NCBI RefSeq assembly: GCF_046523945.1
Contig: NZ_CP171363.1
Span: forward strand, 1,116,001 to 1,180,000
DNA from: Faucicola mancuniensis
Lineage (GTDB): Bacteria > Pseudomonadota > Gammaproteobacteria > Pseudomonadales > Moraxellaceae
Length of the DNA stretch: 64,000 nucleotides
Direction: 5' to 3'
Under the pieces are notes generated by a model. It did not search any database and was not told where the DNA came from. It saw only the letters and a program-made list of their open reading frames with translations. Made by a program: the position numbers and the translations under genes. How positions within the stretch are numbered: the stretch's first letter is position 1; the number at the start of each line of letters is the position of its first letter. Of this stretch, positions 51,342 through 61,100 are shown piece after piece.

Positions 51342-52628
51342 ATGCAAACACCTACGATAAATAGCTCGTTAAATGCTTGGCTAGATTATATGCACACCAT
51401 TCACGTATCAGCGATTGATATGGGTTTGGAGCGAGTATTGCCTGTGTTTGACAAACTTGCGATTGATTACCAAAATACTTATATTTTTACGGTAGCAGGG
51501 ACGAATGGCAAAGGCTCAACGACTGCCACGATTGCCAAAATCTGTGAGCAAGCAGGCTATAAAGTAGCTTTGTATCAATCACCGCATCTCATTGATTTTA
51601 ATGAGCGTGTTAAAATTAACGGTGGAATGGTTGATGATAACACCTTGATTGAAGCTTTTGCCAAAGTGGAACAAGCTCGGCTAGATTGTGGTTTGACCTT
51701 GTCGTTTTTTGAAATGACAACGTTGGCAAGTTTTTGGATTTTTGGCAAACAACAATGTGATGTTTGGGTGCTTGAAGTAGGGCTTGGCGGGCGTTTAGAT
51801 GTGGTTAATATCATTGACCCTGATGTCGCTGTGATTACCAATGTTGGCATTGACCATGTGGATTGGCTAGGCGATACCCGTGAAAAAATCGGCATGGAAA
51901 AAGCGGGTATTTTACGAAAGAATATTCCGCTAATTTATGGTGAAACGGATATGCCAAGTACGGTTTTGCCGTTGATTGAACAACACCAAGCCAAACTGTT
52001 ACAATTTGGCACCGATTATTTTTATCAAGCAGGGCAGGGAAGTTGGCAATATAGCAACGCCAGCGTTACCCTTGATTTGCCGTTGCCATCGCTGTCTTTG
52101 CACAACACAGCGACTGCGATAACCGCAGTTTTGGCAAGTGATTTACCCATCACGCAGGAAAATATTGCACAAGCATTGCCAAACATTACGTTGGCAGGGC
52201 GATTTGACCAACGTATCATTCATGACCACCAATGGTTGTTTGATGTCGCACATAACGAACATGGCATACGCTTTTTATTGTCGCAATTTGTGCCTTTTTG
52301 GCAAAATTACCAACAAAAATTTCCTAGTGCCAAATTATATTTGATTTTTTCTATGTTGGCGGACAAAGATATAGACAATGTTTTGTTAAATTTGCAAACA
52401 TTGCCAATTGAGAAAATCTTTTGCGGTGAAATTGACTTTTTTAGAGCCTTGCCAAAGGCAGAACTACAAACAAAACTCGCTAAATTTTTTGATAATTTTG
52501 TGGTAGTTGATAACCTTGAACAAGCAACCGAACAAGCCATTTTACAAAGTGAAAAACATGATTTGATGTTGGTTTGTGGTTCGTTTCACACGATTTCGGA
52601 AGTTTTACAAAGTAAAATTATGCAATAA
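51342..52628 (+). CDS. folC: Bifunctional dihydrofolate synthase / folylpolyglutamate synthase
   Basis: 428 residues. Adds Glu to dihydropteroate and extends folate polyglutamate chains in the cytosol. The Mur-ligase ATP site is FTVAGTNGKGSTTATIAKI. The folate-site segment is YQSPHLIDFNERVKING, the Mg/ATP region EVGLGGRLDVVNIIDPDVAV, and the C-terminal domain starts at NITLAGRFDQ. The start is ATG 51342; the in-frame TTG at 51330 lies only nine bases past the element. The gene order folC then a SPOR protein is common in gammaproteobacteria. Confidence 0.95.
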   Translation: MQTPTINSSLNAWLDYMHTIHVSAIDMGLERVLPVFDKLAIDYQNTYIFTVAGTNGKGSTTATIAKICEQAGYKVALYQSPHLIDFNERVKINGGMVDDNTLIEAFAKVEQARLDCGLTLSFFEMTTLASFWIFGKQQCDVWVLEVGLGGRLDVVNIIDPDVAVITNVGIDHVDWLGDTREKIGMEKAGILRKNIPLIYGETDMPSTVLPLIEQHQAKLLQFGTDYFYQAGQGSWQYSNASVTLDLPLPSLSLHNTATAITAVLASDLPITQENIAQALPNITLAGRFDQRIIHDHQWLFDVAHNEHGIRFLLSQFVPFWQNYQQKFPSAKLYLIFSMLADKDIDNVLLNLQTLPIEKIFCGEIDFFRALPKAELQTKLAKFFDNFVVVDNLEQATEQAILQSEKHDLMLVCGSFHTISEVLQSKIMQ

Positions 52629-52741
52629 AAAACGCACATTATCCGAAATTTAACAAAAAAATATTTATTATTTTAACGTTTTACGTTAATATACGATAAG
52701 CAAGATATCTATTGTAATTTTTAAATGACTTGGACTGTATC

Positions 52742-53998
52742 ATGAAATTGAGAAATAAAGCCATATTGGGAGCGAGTGTTTTATTGGGCGGTAGCGTGCT
52801 ATTGTACGCAACGGTCAACCAAGTCATTAATGATAAGCAACAAATTGCCAATGGTGAAACGACCGTGTTGCAAGCACCTGAAGACAGCTCAACGGAAGAA
52901 CAACCATTGACGGCGGATATTCAAACAGAACAAAATATCTTAGCACAAAAGAAAAAAGAACGAGAAGCACGTGTACAAGCACAAGAACAAAACGCCCAAC
53001 AATATCTGACAGAGCAACAACGCATTGATGCAGCAGCATTGGCAAAATCTCGTGCAGAAAATCAACTTTATGTTAAAGAAGATGAAATCGCACGCCCTGT
53101 GGTAACGCCACGACCGATGGATACAACGAAGCAAGTATCACAACAACCCACACAAATGCTTGACGTTAGCCCAACCGACGCAGAAAAAAAAACAACTGAA
53201 GAACCTACTTTTCACAGTGTAACACCAAAAACCCAACAAACATCTGCTAAAATTATTGATAATAACCAACAAGTTGCTGAACAACGTCAAAAAGCCCAAG
53301 ATGATGAAAAACAGCGACTTTTGGTAAAACAACGTGAACAACAAAAAATCAAGCAACAAGCAGAAAAACAGCTTGAAAAACAAAAACGTGAACAAGCCCA
53401 AAAACAACAAGAAAAATCAAAACAAGAAAAAATTGAAAATAGCAAACGTCCAACGACCTATCAAGTACAGCGTGGTGAAGGTTTAATTCAACTCTCTCGC
53501 CGTTATAATGTACCTGTAGAAGCTTTGGCACAAATGAACAATTTGGATAAAAATAGCACGTTGAACGTAGGACAAAAAATCAATATTCCAAATGATGCCC
53601 AAATTAAACGCCTACAGCGTGAAGCGACCGAAAAAGAGCAAAAACGTCAACAAGAAGTGATTGCTAAACAAAAACAAGCCCAAGCCGAAGCACAACAAAA
53701 ACAACAATACCAAACGGCACAACAAAAACTCAAAGAAGCACGCCAAACCGCCAAAAAAACCGATGCTAAAGGCACATTTGGAGTACAAGTCAGCTTAGCA
53801 ACTGACCAGAAAAAAGCCGATGAAATCGTTAAACAACTCAAATCAGCAGGTTATTCTGCCAAAACTAGCCAAACCAGCCGTGGTGTACGAGTTGTTGTAG
53901 GTCCTGAAAAAGGCAAAGAAGCCGCCTTGGCACTCAAAGACAAAATCAACGCCGACCCAAAATTAAAAGCCAATGAAGCATGGGTTTTATACTGGTAA
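52742..53998 (+). CDS. LysM and SPOR domain protein with a Gln/Lys-rich coiled region
   Basis: 418 residues. One N-terminal helix (LGASVLLGGSVLLYATVNQV region, about 10-28) anchors it in the inner membrane. A long Gln/Lys/Glu-rich, probably coiled-coil stretch follows. A LysM domain (about 238-290) reads TYQVQRGEGLIQLSRRYNVP then LNVGQKINIP, and a SPOR domain (about 343-418) starts GTFGVQVSLATDQKKADEIV. Both domains bind cell-wall glycans; SPOR prefers denuded strands at the septum. ATG 52742 is preferred over the TTG four codons earlier. A DedD-like division role is inferred from the position after folC. Confidence 0.82.
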   Translation: MKLRNKAILGASVLLGGSVLLYATVNQVINDKQQIANGETTVLQAPEDSSTEEQPLTADIQTEQNILAQKKKEREARVQAQEQNAQQYLTEQQRIDAAALAKSRAENQLYVKEDEIARPVVTPRPMDTTKQVSQQPTQMLDVSPTDAEKKTTEEPTFHSVTPKTQQTSAKIIDNNQQVAEQRQKAQDDEKQRLLVKQREQQKIKQQAEKQLEKQKREQAQKQQEKSKQEKIENSKRPTTYQVQRGEGLIQLSRRYNVPVEALAQMNNLDKNSTLNVGQKINIPNDAQIKRLQREATEKEQKRQQEVIAKQKQAQAEAQQKQQYQTAQQKLKEARQTAKKTDAKGTFGVQVSLATDQKKADEIVKQLKSAGYSAKTSQTSRGVRVVVGPEKGKEAALALKDKINADPKLKANEAWVLYW

Positions 53999-54028
53999 AA
54001 AAATCATCAAATTTTTAATAAAAAACAC

Positions 54029-54056
54029 TTGCTTTTTATCAAAATATCTTTATAAT
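54029..54056 (+). promoter_or_regulatory. Promoter of tRNA-Trp and secE-nusG
   Basis: TTGCTT and TATAAT are 16 bases apart, ending 19 bases before the tRNA. It likely drives the tRNA-Trp / secE transcript. Confidence 0.7.
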
Positions 54057-54075
54057 ACCAAATTCCAACGATTAA

Positions 54076-54151
54076 AGGCGATTAGTTCAATTGGTAGAGC
54101 GTCGGTCTCCAAAACCGAATGTTGGGGGTTCGAGTCCCTCATCGCCTGCCA
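54076..54151 (+). tRNA. tRNA-Trp (CCA)
   Basis: 76 bases with encoded CCA. Acceptor stem AGGCGAT / ATCGCCT, anticodon arm CGGTCTCCAAAACCG with anticodon CCA, T arm GGGGGTTCGAGTCCCTC. Its place before secE matches the order in related gammaproteobacteria. A hairpin TTAAGATAA / TTATCTTAA (54165-54186) follows, perhaps for processing. Confidence 0.95.
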
Positions 54152-54216
54152 TTTATTCGTTTTGTTAAGATAATGTTTTATCTTAATGTGTCAAAAAAAG
54201 TCAAATAGGACAACCT

Positions 54217-54681
54217 ATGAAAAAAATGCTAGAAAACAAACTAGCAGAGCTTGAGGGCAAAAGGGTGTCTGGCGAACCAACAATTATTCACAAAACTGCT
54301 GCGATTGAAGTTGCCAAAAGACATTCTGCAAAAGATATTGCATTATGGTTATTTGCTGTTGTTGCCTTAATTTTAGCAACTTTGGTAAACCAATATTTAC
54401 CAGCTTATTGGCAACCTGCTAATAATATTTGGACACGCATTGGTGTTATTGGTGCTTTAATTATTTCTGCCTTAATTGCTTTGGCATTAACCAATCAAGG
54501 TAGTGCATTTAAAACCTTATTATTAGATTCTCGTATTGAGCTACGTCGTGTAACCTGGCCATCAAAAAATGAAACGGTTCAATATACATGGCAAGTCACA
54601 GTCGTTAGTTTGGTTTTAGCTTGTTTGGTTTGGATATTGGATTTAGTTTCATCTCAAATTATTCAACTCATCATTGGATAA
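54217..54681 (+). CDS. secE: Preprotein translocase subunit SecE
   Basis: 154 residues with three membrane helices, as in the long E. coli type. The conserved core is ELRRVTWPSKNETVQYTWQV, followed by the essential third helix. It clamps SecY in the translocon. The cytoplasmic head of about 40 residues is poorly conserved. A terminator-like hairpin separates it from nusG. Confidence 0.95.
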   Translation: MKKMLENKLAELEGKRVSGEPTIIHKTAAIEVAKRHSAKDIALWLFAVVALILATLVNQYLPAYWQPANNIWTRIGVIGALIISALIALALTNQGSAFKTLLLDSRIELRRVTWPSKNETVQYTWQVTVVSLVLACLVWILDLVSSQIIQLIIG

Positions 54682-54712
54682 AAACGACTATATTAAATAG
54701 TTAAAAAATGCA

Positions 54713-54736
54713 AAAGCCCACCTATGTGGGTTTTTA
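54713..54736 (+). terminator. Terminator-like hairpin between secE and nusG
   Basis: AAAGCCCAC and GTGGGTTTTT pair with a 4-base loop, ending in T5. The genes are usually cotranscribed, so it may be partial. Confidence 0.75.
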
Positions 54737-54785
54737 TATATTGATTGTAAATAAGTTGATTACAAATAAAGATAGGAAGTGAGCA

Positions 54786-55319
54786 ATGCGTTGGTATATC
54801 GTTCAAGCATTTTCTGGTTTTGAAAAACAAGTACAGCGTTCGTTGATTGAGCGTATCAATCGTAGCGAATATAAAGAATCATTTGGTCAGGTACTTGTGC
54901 CAACCGAAGAAGTGATTGAAATGCGTGATGGTAAAAAACGTAAAAGCGAACGCAAATTTTTTCCTGGTTACGTGTTGATTGAGATGGATATGAATGACAA
55001 TACTTGGCACTTAGTCAAAGATTGTCCACGTGTGATGGGCTTTATTGGTGGTACACCTGAAAATCCTGCACCGATTACCCCAAAAGAAGCAGACACGATT
55101 TTAAACCGTTTGAACACAGGCGAAAATAAACCACGTCCAAAAACTTTGTTTGAACCGGGTGAAGAAGTACTAGTGATTGATGGGCCATTTACTGAGTTTA
55201 GAGGCTTGGTTGAAAAGGTGGATTACGAAAAATCACGTTTACAATTAACGGTCAACGTGTTCAACCGCCCAACGCCTGTAGAACTTGAGTTTAAACAAGT
55301 TGAAAAAGTTACAAATTAA
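54786..55319 (+). CDS. nusG: Transcription elongation and antitermination factor NusG
   Basis: 177 residues. The NGN domain starts MRWYIVQAFSGFEKQVQRSL and contains KFFPGYVLIEMDMNDNTWHL, which binds the polymerase clamp. The C-terminal KOW domain contains PGEEVLVIDGPFTEFRGLVE, which binds Rho or S10. GATAGGAAGTGAGCA precedes the ATG. Confidence 0.97.
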   Translation: MRWYIVQAFSGFEKQVQRSLIERINRSEYKESFGQVLVPTEEVIEMRDGKKRKSERKFFPGYVLIEMDMNDNTWHLVKDCPRVMGFIGGTPENPAPITPKEADTILNRLNTGENKPRPKTLFEPGEEVLVIDGPFTEFRGLVEKVDYEKSRLQLTVNVFNRPTPVELEFKQVEKVTN

Positions 55320-55359
55320 TGTTTTGTTATCATTTGATACAAAAATAATAAAACAAAGC

Positions 55360-55387
55360 TTTACCTTTTTTAAAAAATCATTATAAT
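55360..55387 (+). promoter_or_regulatory. Candidate promoter of rplKA
   Basis: TTTACC and TATAAT are 16 bases apart, about 92 bases upstream of rplK. The leader that follows contains the stem ATACG / CGTTTGTAT region, possibly part of L1-mediated control (inference). Confidence 0.5.
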
Positions 55388-55479
55388 ACGTATGTTTAAA
55401 AATACGTTTGTATTGATAAGAGTTTTATTTCACAGGGGAGCTTATTTTAAGCGTTATCACCCACCATTAGGAGTTTATC

Positions 55480-55911
55480 ATGGCTAAAAAGATTGATGGT
55501 TACATCAAACTACAAGTGCCAGCTGGCAAAGCAAATCCATCTCCACCAATTGGTCCTGCGTTGGGTCAAAAAGGTGTGAACATCATGGCGTTCTGTAAAG
55601 AGTTTAACGCTGCAACTTCAAACATGGAGCCAGGTTTACCAGTTCCAGTTGAAATCACCGTTTATAATGATAAATCATTTACATTTATCATGAAATCACC
55701 ACCTGCCGCTTTCTTGATTCGTAAAGCAGCTGGCGTTGCAAAAGGCTCTGGCGTACCAAACAAAAATAAAGTTGGTAAAGTAACACGTGCCCAGTTAGAA
55801 GAAATCGTAAAAACCAAACAAGCTGAATTAACCGCTGCTGAATTGGAAGCTGGTGTGCGTACTATCGCAGGTACAGCACGTTCAATGGGTATTGATGTGG
55901 AGGGTCTATAA
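55480..55911 (+). CDS. rplK: 50S ribosomal protein L11
   Basis: 143 residues, starting MAKKIDGYIKLQVPAGKANP. The Pro-rich N-terminal domain (NPSPPIGPALGQKGVNIMAF) is the thiostrepton and RelA-sensing region. The C-terminal domain binds the GTPase centre of 23S rRNA. Its last base overlaps the rplA start (TAATG). Confidence 0.98.
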   Translation: MAKKIDGYIKLQVPAGKANPSPPIGPALGQKGVNIMAFCKEFNAATSNMEPGLPVPVEITVYNDKSFTFIMKSPPAAFLIRKAAGVAKGSGVPNKNKVGKVTRAQLEEIVKTKQAELTAAELEAGVRTIAGTARSMGIDVEGL

Positions 55912-56609
55912 TGGCTAAATTAACAAAACGCCAAAAGGCAATCGCTGAAAAATTTGATGCGAACAAACAATACACCCTTGAAGAAGCGGTAGAAATCTTA
56001 AACAGCTTACCGCCTGCAAAGTTCAAAGAATCTGTTGATATCGCAGTAAACTTGGGTGTAGACCCACGTAAATCTGACCAAGTGGTTCGTGGTGCAACCA
56101 ACTTACCAGCAGGTACAGGTAAAACTAAACGTGTTGCTGTGTTTGCACAAGGTGCAGCGGCTGATGCAGCCAAAGAAGCGGGTGCGGATATTGTCGGTTT
56201 TGAAGACCTGGCAGACAGCATCAAAGCAGGCAACATGGATTTTGATGTGGTAATCGCTTCTCCAGATGCTATGCGTATTGTAGGTCAATTGGGTACAATT
56301 TTAGTCCCACGTGGTTTAATGCCAAACCCTAAAGTGGGTACAGTAACACCAAACGTTGCTGAAGCCATTAAAAATACCAAGGCAGGTCAGGCACAATACC
56401 GTGTTGATAAAGCAGGTATTATCCATACCACGATTGGTCAAGTTGGCTTTACTGCTGAACAAATCCAACAAAATGCTAATGCATTGATTGCAGATTTGAA
56501 AAAAGCAAAACCTGCGACTTCAAAAGGTATTTATATCAAAAAAATCACGCTATCAACCACCATGGGCCCTGGTCTAACATTAGACCCAGTACCATTCCGT
56601 TTGGCGTAA
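55911..56609 (+). CDS. rplA: 50S ribosomal protein L1
   Basis: 232 residues, starting MAKLTKRQKAIAEKFDANKQ. L1 forms the stalk that releases E-site tRNA and, in E. coli, represses rplKA. The signature GTILVPRGLMPNPKVGTVTP and the C-terminal KKITLSTTMGPGLTLDP are present. Confidence 0.98.
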   Translation: MAKLTKRQKAIAEKFDANKQYTLEEAVEILNSLPPAKFKESVDIAVNLGVDPRKSDQVVRGATNLPAGTGKTKRVAVFAQGAAADAAKEAGADIVGFEDLADSIKAGNMDFDVVIASPDAMRIVGQLGTILVPRGLMPNPKVGTVTPNVAEAIKNTKAGQAQYRVDKAGIIHTTIGQVGFTAEQIQQNANALIADLKKAKPATSKGIYIKKITLSTTMGPGLTLDPVPFRLA

Positions 56610-56635
56610 TTTTATCATTTTTAAAAAATTTAGTT

Positions 56636-56740
56636 CAGCACACGGGTTGTGCTGTCTAAGACCGTAGGTTCAAAATTATTTTTTTTAATTTTGTCTAATT
56701 GTGAAAACAGCCTACGCAGACGGAAAGATTGGTTTTTTTA
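56636..56740 (+). ncRNA. L10 leader (rplJ autoregulatory mRNA element)
   Basis: Contains hairpin AGCACA / TGTGCT followed by GTCTAAGACCGTAGG and, about 45 bases on, CCTACGCAGACGG. The order and the GTAGG / CCTAC pairing resemble the L10 leader of E. coli rplJ, which binds the L10-L7/L12 complex. It lies about 125 bases before rplJ. Confidence 0.75.
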
Positions 56741-56862
56741 TTGTTTGCTATTTTACTATTAAAGTCAATCACCGTAATGAAGCGTAGTTAATTTTTTATA
56801 AAAAATTAACTATAAATTTAGGTTTATTAATGATTTATCATTAGTAATATGGAGACAACCCA

Positions 56863-57366
56863 ATGGCATTAAATCTTCAAGATAAACAAGCGATTGTTGC
56901 TGAAGTAAGTGAATCTGCCAAAGTTGCCCTTTCTGCTGTTGTTGTTGATGCACGTGGTGTTACCGTTGGTAAAATGACCCAACTTCGTAAACAAGCCCGT
57001 GAAGCAGGTGTAGAAATGCGTATCGTGCGTAATACTTTGTTACGCCGTGCGTTAGAAGGCACTGACTATGCAGTTTTAAATGATATGTTTGTTGGTCCAA
57101 CATTGATTGCATTTTCAAATGAACACCCAGGTGCAGCAGCACGTTTGTTCAAAGAGTTTGCAAAAACCAATGACAAATTTGAAATTAAAGGTGCGGCATT
57201 TGGTGGTGAGTTGATTTCGGCTAAAGACATTGACCGTTTAGCAACACTACCAACTTACGACGAAGCGATTGCACGTTTGATGGGTACAATGAAAGAAGCT
57301 GCAGCTGGCAAACTTGTACGTACTCTTGCGGCATTACGCGACAAAAAACAAGAAGAAGCTGCTTAA
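56863..57366 (+). CDS. rplJ: 50S ribosomal protein L10
   Basis: 167 residues, starting MALNLQDKQAIVAEVSESAK. It anchors L7/L12 dimers through its C-terminal helix (KLVRTLAALRDKKQEEAA). ATGGAGACAACCC gives a good ribosome site. The long leader carries the L10-binding structure. Confidence 0.98.
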   Translation: MALNLQDKQAIVAEVSESAKVALSAVVVDARGVTVGKMTQLRKQAREAGVEMRIVRNTLLRRALEGTDYAVLNDMFVGPTLIAFSNEHPGAAARLFKEFAKTNDKFEIKGAAFGGELISAKDIDRLATLPTYDEAIARLMGTMKEAAAGKLVRTLAALRDKKQEEAA

Positions 57367-57429
57367 TCTTTGTTTTAAACAAACAAGTAGCTTAATTTAC
57401 ACAAATTCACTTATTTTAGGAATATTATC

Positions 57430-57801
57430 ATGGCATTAACTAACCAAGAAATCCTTGATGCAATCGCTGAAAAAAGCGTAATGGAAATTGTAGAACTTAT
57501 CTCTGCAATGGAAGAAAAATTTGGCGTATCTGCTGCAGTTGCAGTAGCTGCTGCTCCAGCTGGTGGTGATGCACCTGCAGCTGAAGAAAAAGACGACTTC
57601 ACTGTTGTATTGACTGGTGCTGGCGATAAGAAAGTTGGCGTTATTAAAGCTGTTCGTGAAATCACAGGCTTAGGTTTGAAAGAAGCAAAAGACCTAGTTG
57701 AAGGCGCTCCACAGCCAGTTAAAGAAGGCGTAAACAAAGCTGAAGCTGAAGAATTGAAGAAAAAATTAGAAGAAGCAGGTGCAACTGTAGAATTGAAATA
57801 A
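57430..57801 (+). CDS. rplL: 50S ribosomal protein L7/L12
   Basis: 123 residues, starting MALTNQEILDAIAEKSVMEI. An acidic stalk protein with an Ala-rich hinge (VAAAPAGGDAPAAEEKD) and a C-terminal factor-binding domain (VREITGLGLKEAKDLVEGAP). TTAGGAATATTATC lies upstream. Confidence 0.98.
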   Translation: MALTNQEILDAIAEKSVMEIVELISAMEEKFGVSAAVAVAAAPAGGDAPAAEEKDDFTVVLTGAGDKKVGVIKAVREITGLGLKEAKDLVEGAPQPVKEGVNKAEAEELKKKLEEAGATVELK

Positions 57802-57843
57802 TTCTAAAAGTTTATTTGCTTTTGACAGTTTTTTGTCAAAATA

Positions 57844-57880
57844 AAAAGCCATTATTGCACTTGCAATAGTGGCTTTTTTT
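57844..57880 (+). terminator. Attenuator between rplL and rpoB
   Basis: AAAAGCCATTATTGCA pairs with the TGCAATAGTGGCTTTTTTT arm (one mismatch), giving a long stem with a very short loop and a T7 run. In E. coli a partial terminator at the same place sets the rpoB to rplL ratio. Confidence 0.88.
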
Positions 57881-57889
57881 GTGTATAAT
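57861..57889 (+). promoter_or_regulatory. Candidate rpoBC promoter overlapping the attenuator
   Basis: TTGCAA (57861-57866) lies in the descending arm of the hairpin, and TATAAT (57884-57889) follows after exactly 17 bases. The 307 bases from there to rpoB hold no gene. Confidence 0.6.
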
Positions 57890-58196
57890 TGAGTACTTGA
57901 CCTTTCGTGTCAGACGTGGCACACATACAAAGGACTCTTTTGTTTCATGCAAAAAAATAATCTTGTTAATCATTAGTTATTTTCGTTTAAGCTAAATGCC
58001 TTTATTGGTGTTTGGCTTTTGTCGTTTTTTGTGATTTTGAGATGATTTTTATTCCATTCTAATTATTTTACTATTTTTGGTAAGATAATTATTTTAATTT
58101 TGTTGTCATGATTTTTCATGATACTTAAAAAACTCCAATATCAGATAAGTTCTGGTTTGGGTAGGCATTAACGCTTTGAATGTTTAAGGACTTTTA
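57890..58196 (+). other. Long rpoB leader, no gene seen
   Basis: AT-rich, no open frame with a ribosome site. If the promoter at 57861 is used, this is a leader of about 300 bases. AAGGACTTTTA lies just before the rpoB ATG. No known RNA family was recognised. Confidence 0.4.
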
Positions 58197-61100
58197 ATGG
58201 CATACTCGTATACTGAAAAAAAACGCATTCGTAAAAGTTTTGCTAAATTGCCCACTGTGATGGATGTGCCGTATTTATTGGCAATTCAGGTGGATTCTTA
58301 TGAGCAATTTTTGCAAGAAAATAAAAAGCCAAAAGGTCGGGATAACATTGGTTTGCAGGCGGCTTTTAATTCAATTTTCCCGATTGAAAGCCATACTGGT
58401 AACGCTGAGTTACAGTTTGTTGAGTATTATTTAGGTACGCCTGAGTTTGATGTTCGTGAGTGTATTTTGCGTGGTTCAACCTATGCGGCACCCTTGCGTG
58501 TAAAAATCCGTTTGGTGATTAAAGATAAAGACGCTAAAGACAAAGAGTCTAAAGCGGCGATTAAAGATATTCGTGAGCAAAGCGTCTATATGGGCGAAAT
58601 CCCATTGATGACAGAAAACGGTACGTTTGTGATTAACGGTACTGAGCGTGTGATTGTGTCGCAGTTGCACCGTTCACCAGGGGTGTTCTTTGACCATGAC
58701 AAAGGCAAATCACATTCAAGTGGCAAGGTACTTTATAATGCGCGTATTATTCCTTATCGTGGTTCTTGGTTGGATTTTGAGTTTGATGCCAAAGATTTGG
58801 TGTTTGCTCGTATTGACCGTCGTCGTAAATTGTTGGCAACGGTGATTTTGCATGCCATTGGTATGACCAATCAAGAAATTCTTGATGCGTTTTATGAAAG
58901 TATCAATGTGTATAAAGGTGCAGAGCAGTTTGAGATTGACCTTGTTGCAGAGCGTTTGCGTGGTGAGATGGCACAGTTTGACATTGTTTCACCTGATGGC
59001 AAAGTGATTGTAGAACAAGGTAAACGTGTGAATGCACGTTCAATCCGTGAGATTGAAAAATCAGGTATGGCTCGTTTGCCTGTACCTGATGAGTACTTGT
59101 ATGAACGTATTTTGGCAAAAGATATCGTGGTCGGTGAAGATGTGATTGCTCGTGCCAATCAAGTGCTTGACCATGAAACCTTGGTAAAAATCAGTGCCAA
59201 TGGTGTGTCTGAGTTTAGTTTGTTATTTACCAATGACATTGACCACGGTTCATATATTGCTGATACGTTACGTGCGGATACAGCTTTGACACGTGAAGAA
59301 GCGTTAATTGAAATTTATAAAGTCATGCGTCCAGGTGAGCCACCAACGCTGGATACGGCTGAAAAATTGTTTGAATCGATGTTCTTTAGTGCTGACCGTT
59401 ATGACTTGTCAAATGTAGGTCGTATGAAGTTTAACCGTCGTTTGGGACGCAGTTTTGAGCCAACCAATGACCCAGAATTACAACGTGAACGTGGCGTTTT
59501 GACCAATGATGATATCATTGATGTGGTTAAAATGTTGGTAGATATCCGTGATGGTCGTGGTGTGGTTGATGATATTGACCATTTGGGTAACCGCCGTGTA
59601 CGTTCGGTCGGTGAAATGACAGAAAACCAATTCCGTGTTGGTTTGGTGCGTGTTGAACGTGCAGTCAAAGAGCGTTTAAGCTCGGCTGAATCGGACAATT
59701 TATCACCACAAGATTTGATTAATTCAAAACCTGTGGCGGCTGCGATTAAAGAATTTTTTGGTTCTTCACAATTATCACAGTTTATGGACCAAAATAACCC
59801 ATTGTCAGAAATCACACATAAACGCCGTGTTTCTGCTTTAGGGCCAGGTGGTTTGACACGTGAACGTGCGGGCTTTGAGGTGCGAGACGTACACCAAACG
59901 CATTACGGTCGTGTGTGTCCAATTGAAACGCCAGAGGGTCCAAATATTGGTTTGATTAACTCGTTGGCAGTATTTGCAAAAACCAATGAGTATGGCTTTT
60001 TAGAAACCCCTTATCGTAAAGTGGTTGATGGTCAAGTCACTGACGAAATTGAATATTTATCAGCGATTGAAGAAGTTGGTACAGTGATTGCACAAGCGGA
60101 TTCTCCTGTTGATGCACAAGGCAATTTATCAGAAGATTATGTGACGGTACGTAATTATGGCGAATTTGTGCGTATGCCAAAAGAAAAAGTGACGCATATG
60201 GACGTTTCACCACGTCAAGTTGTGTCGGTGGCGGCAAGTTTGATTCCATTCTTGGAGCATGACGATGCGAACCGTGCTTTGATGGGTTCAAACATGCAAC
60301 GTCAAGCCGTGCCTACTTTGCGTTCTGATAAGCCACTTGTCGGTACGGGCATGGAGCGTCACGTGGCTCGTGACTCTGGCGTGTGTGTGATTGCCAAACG
60401 TGGCGGTACGATTATGGACGTGGACGCAAGCCGTATTGTGGTGAAAGTCAACGAAAATGAAATGACCGCAGGCGAAGCAGGTATTGATATTTATAACTTG
60501 ATTAAATATACTCGCTCAAACCAAAATACTTGTATTAACCAACGTATCATCGTGAATTTGGGTGATGAAATCGCACGTGGCGATATCCTTGCCGATGGCC
60601 CTTCAACCGATTTGGGTGAACTGGCTCTTGGTCAAAATATGCGTGTGGCGTTTATGCCTTGGAATGGTTATAACTTTGAAGACTCGATTTTGTTATCAGA
60701 GCGTGTGGTTAAAGAAGACCGCTTTACCACCATTCACATTCAAGAATTAACCTGTGTGGCTCGTGATACCAAATTAGGTCAAGAAGAAATCACCGCCGAT
60801 ATTCCAAATGTGGGTGAAGCTGCATTAGCAAACCTTGACGAAGCAGGGATTGTTTATATCGGTGCGGAAGTTGAGACAGGCGATATTTTGGTCGGTAAAG
60901 TGACACCAAAAGGCGAAACCCAATTAACACCAGAAGAAAAACTTCTGCGTGCAATTTTTGGTGAAAAAGCTGCTGATGTGAAAGACACATCTTTGCGTGT
61001 ACCATCATCTACCAAAGGTACGGTGATTGACGTGCAGGTATTTACTCGTGATGGTGTGGAAAAAGACAGTCGTGCCAAAGCGATTGAAAAAGCACAACTT

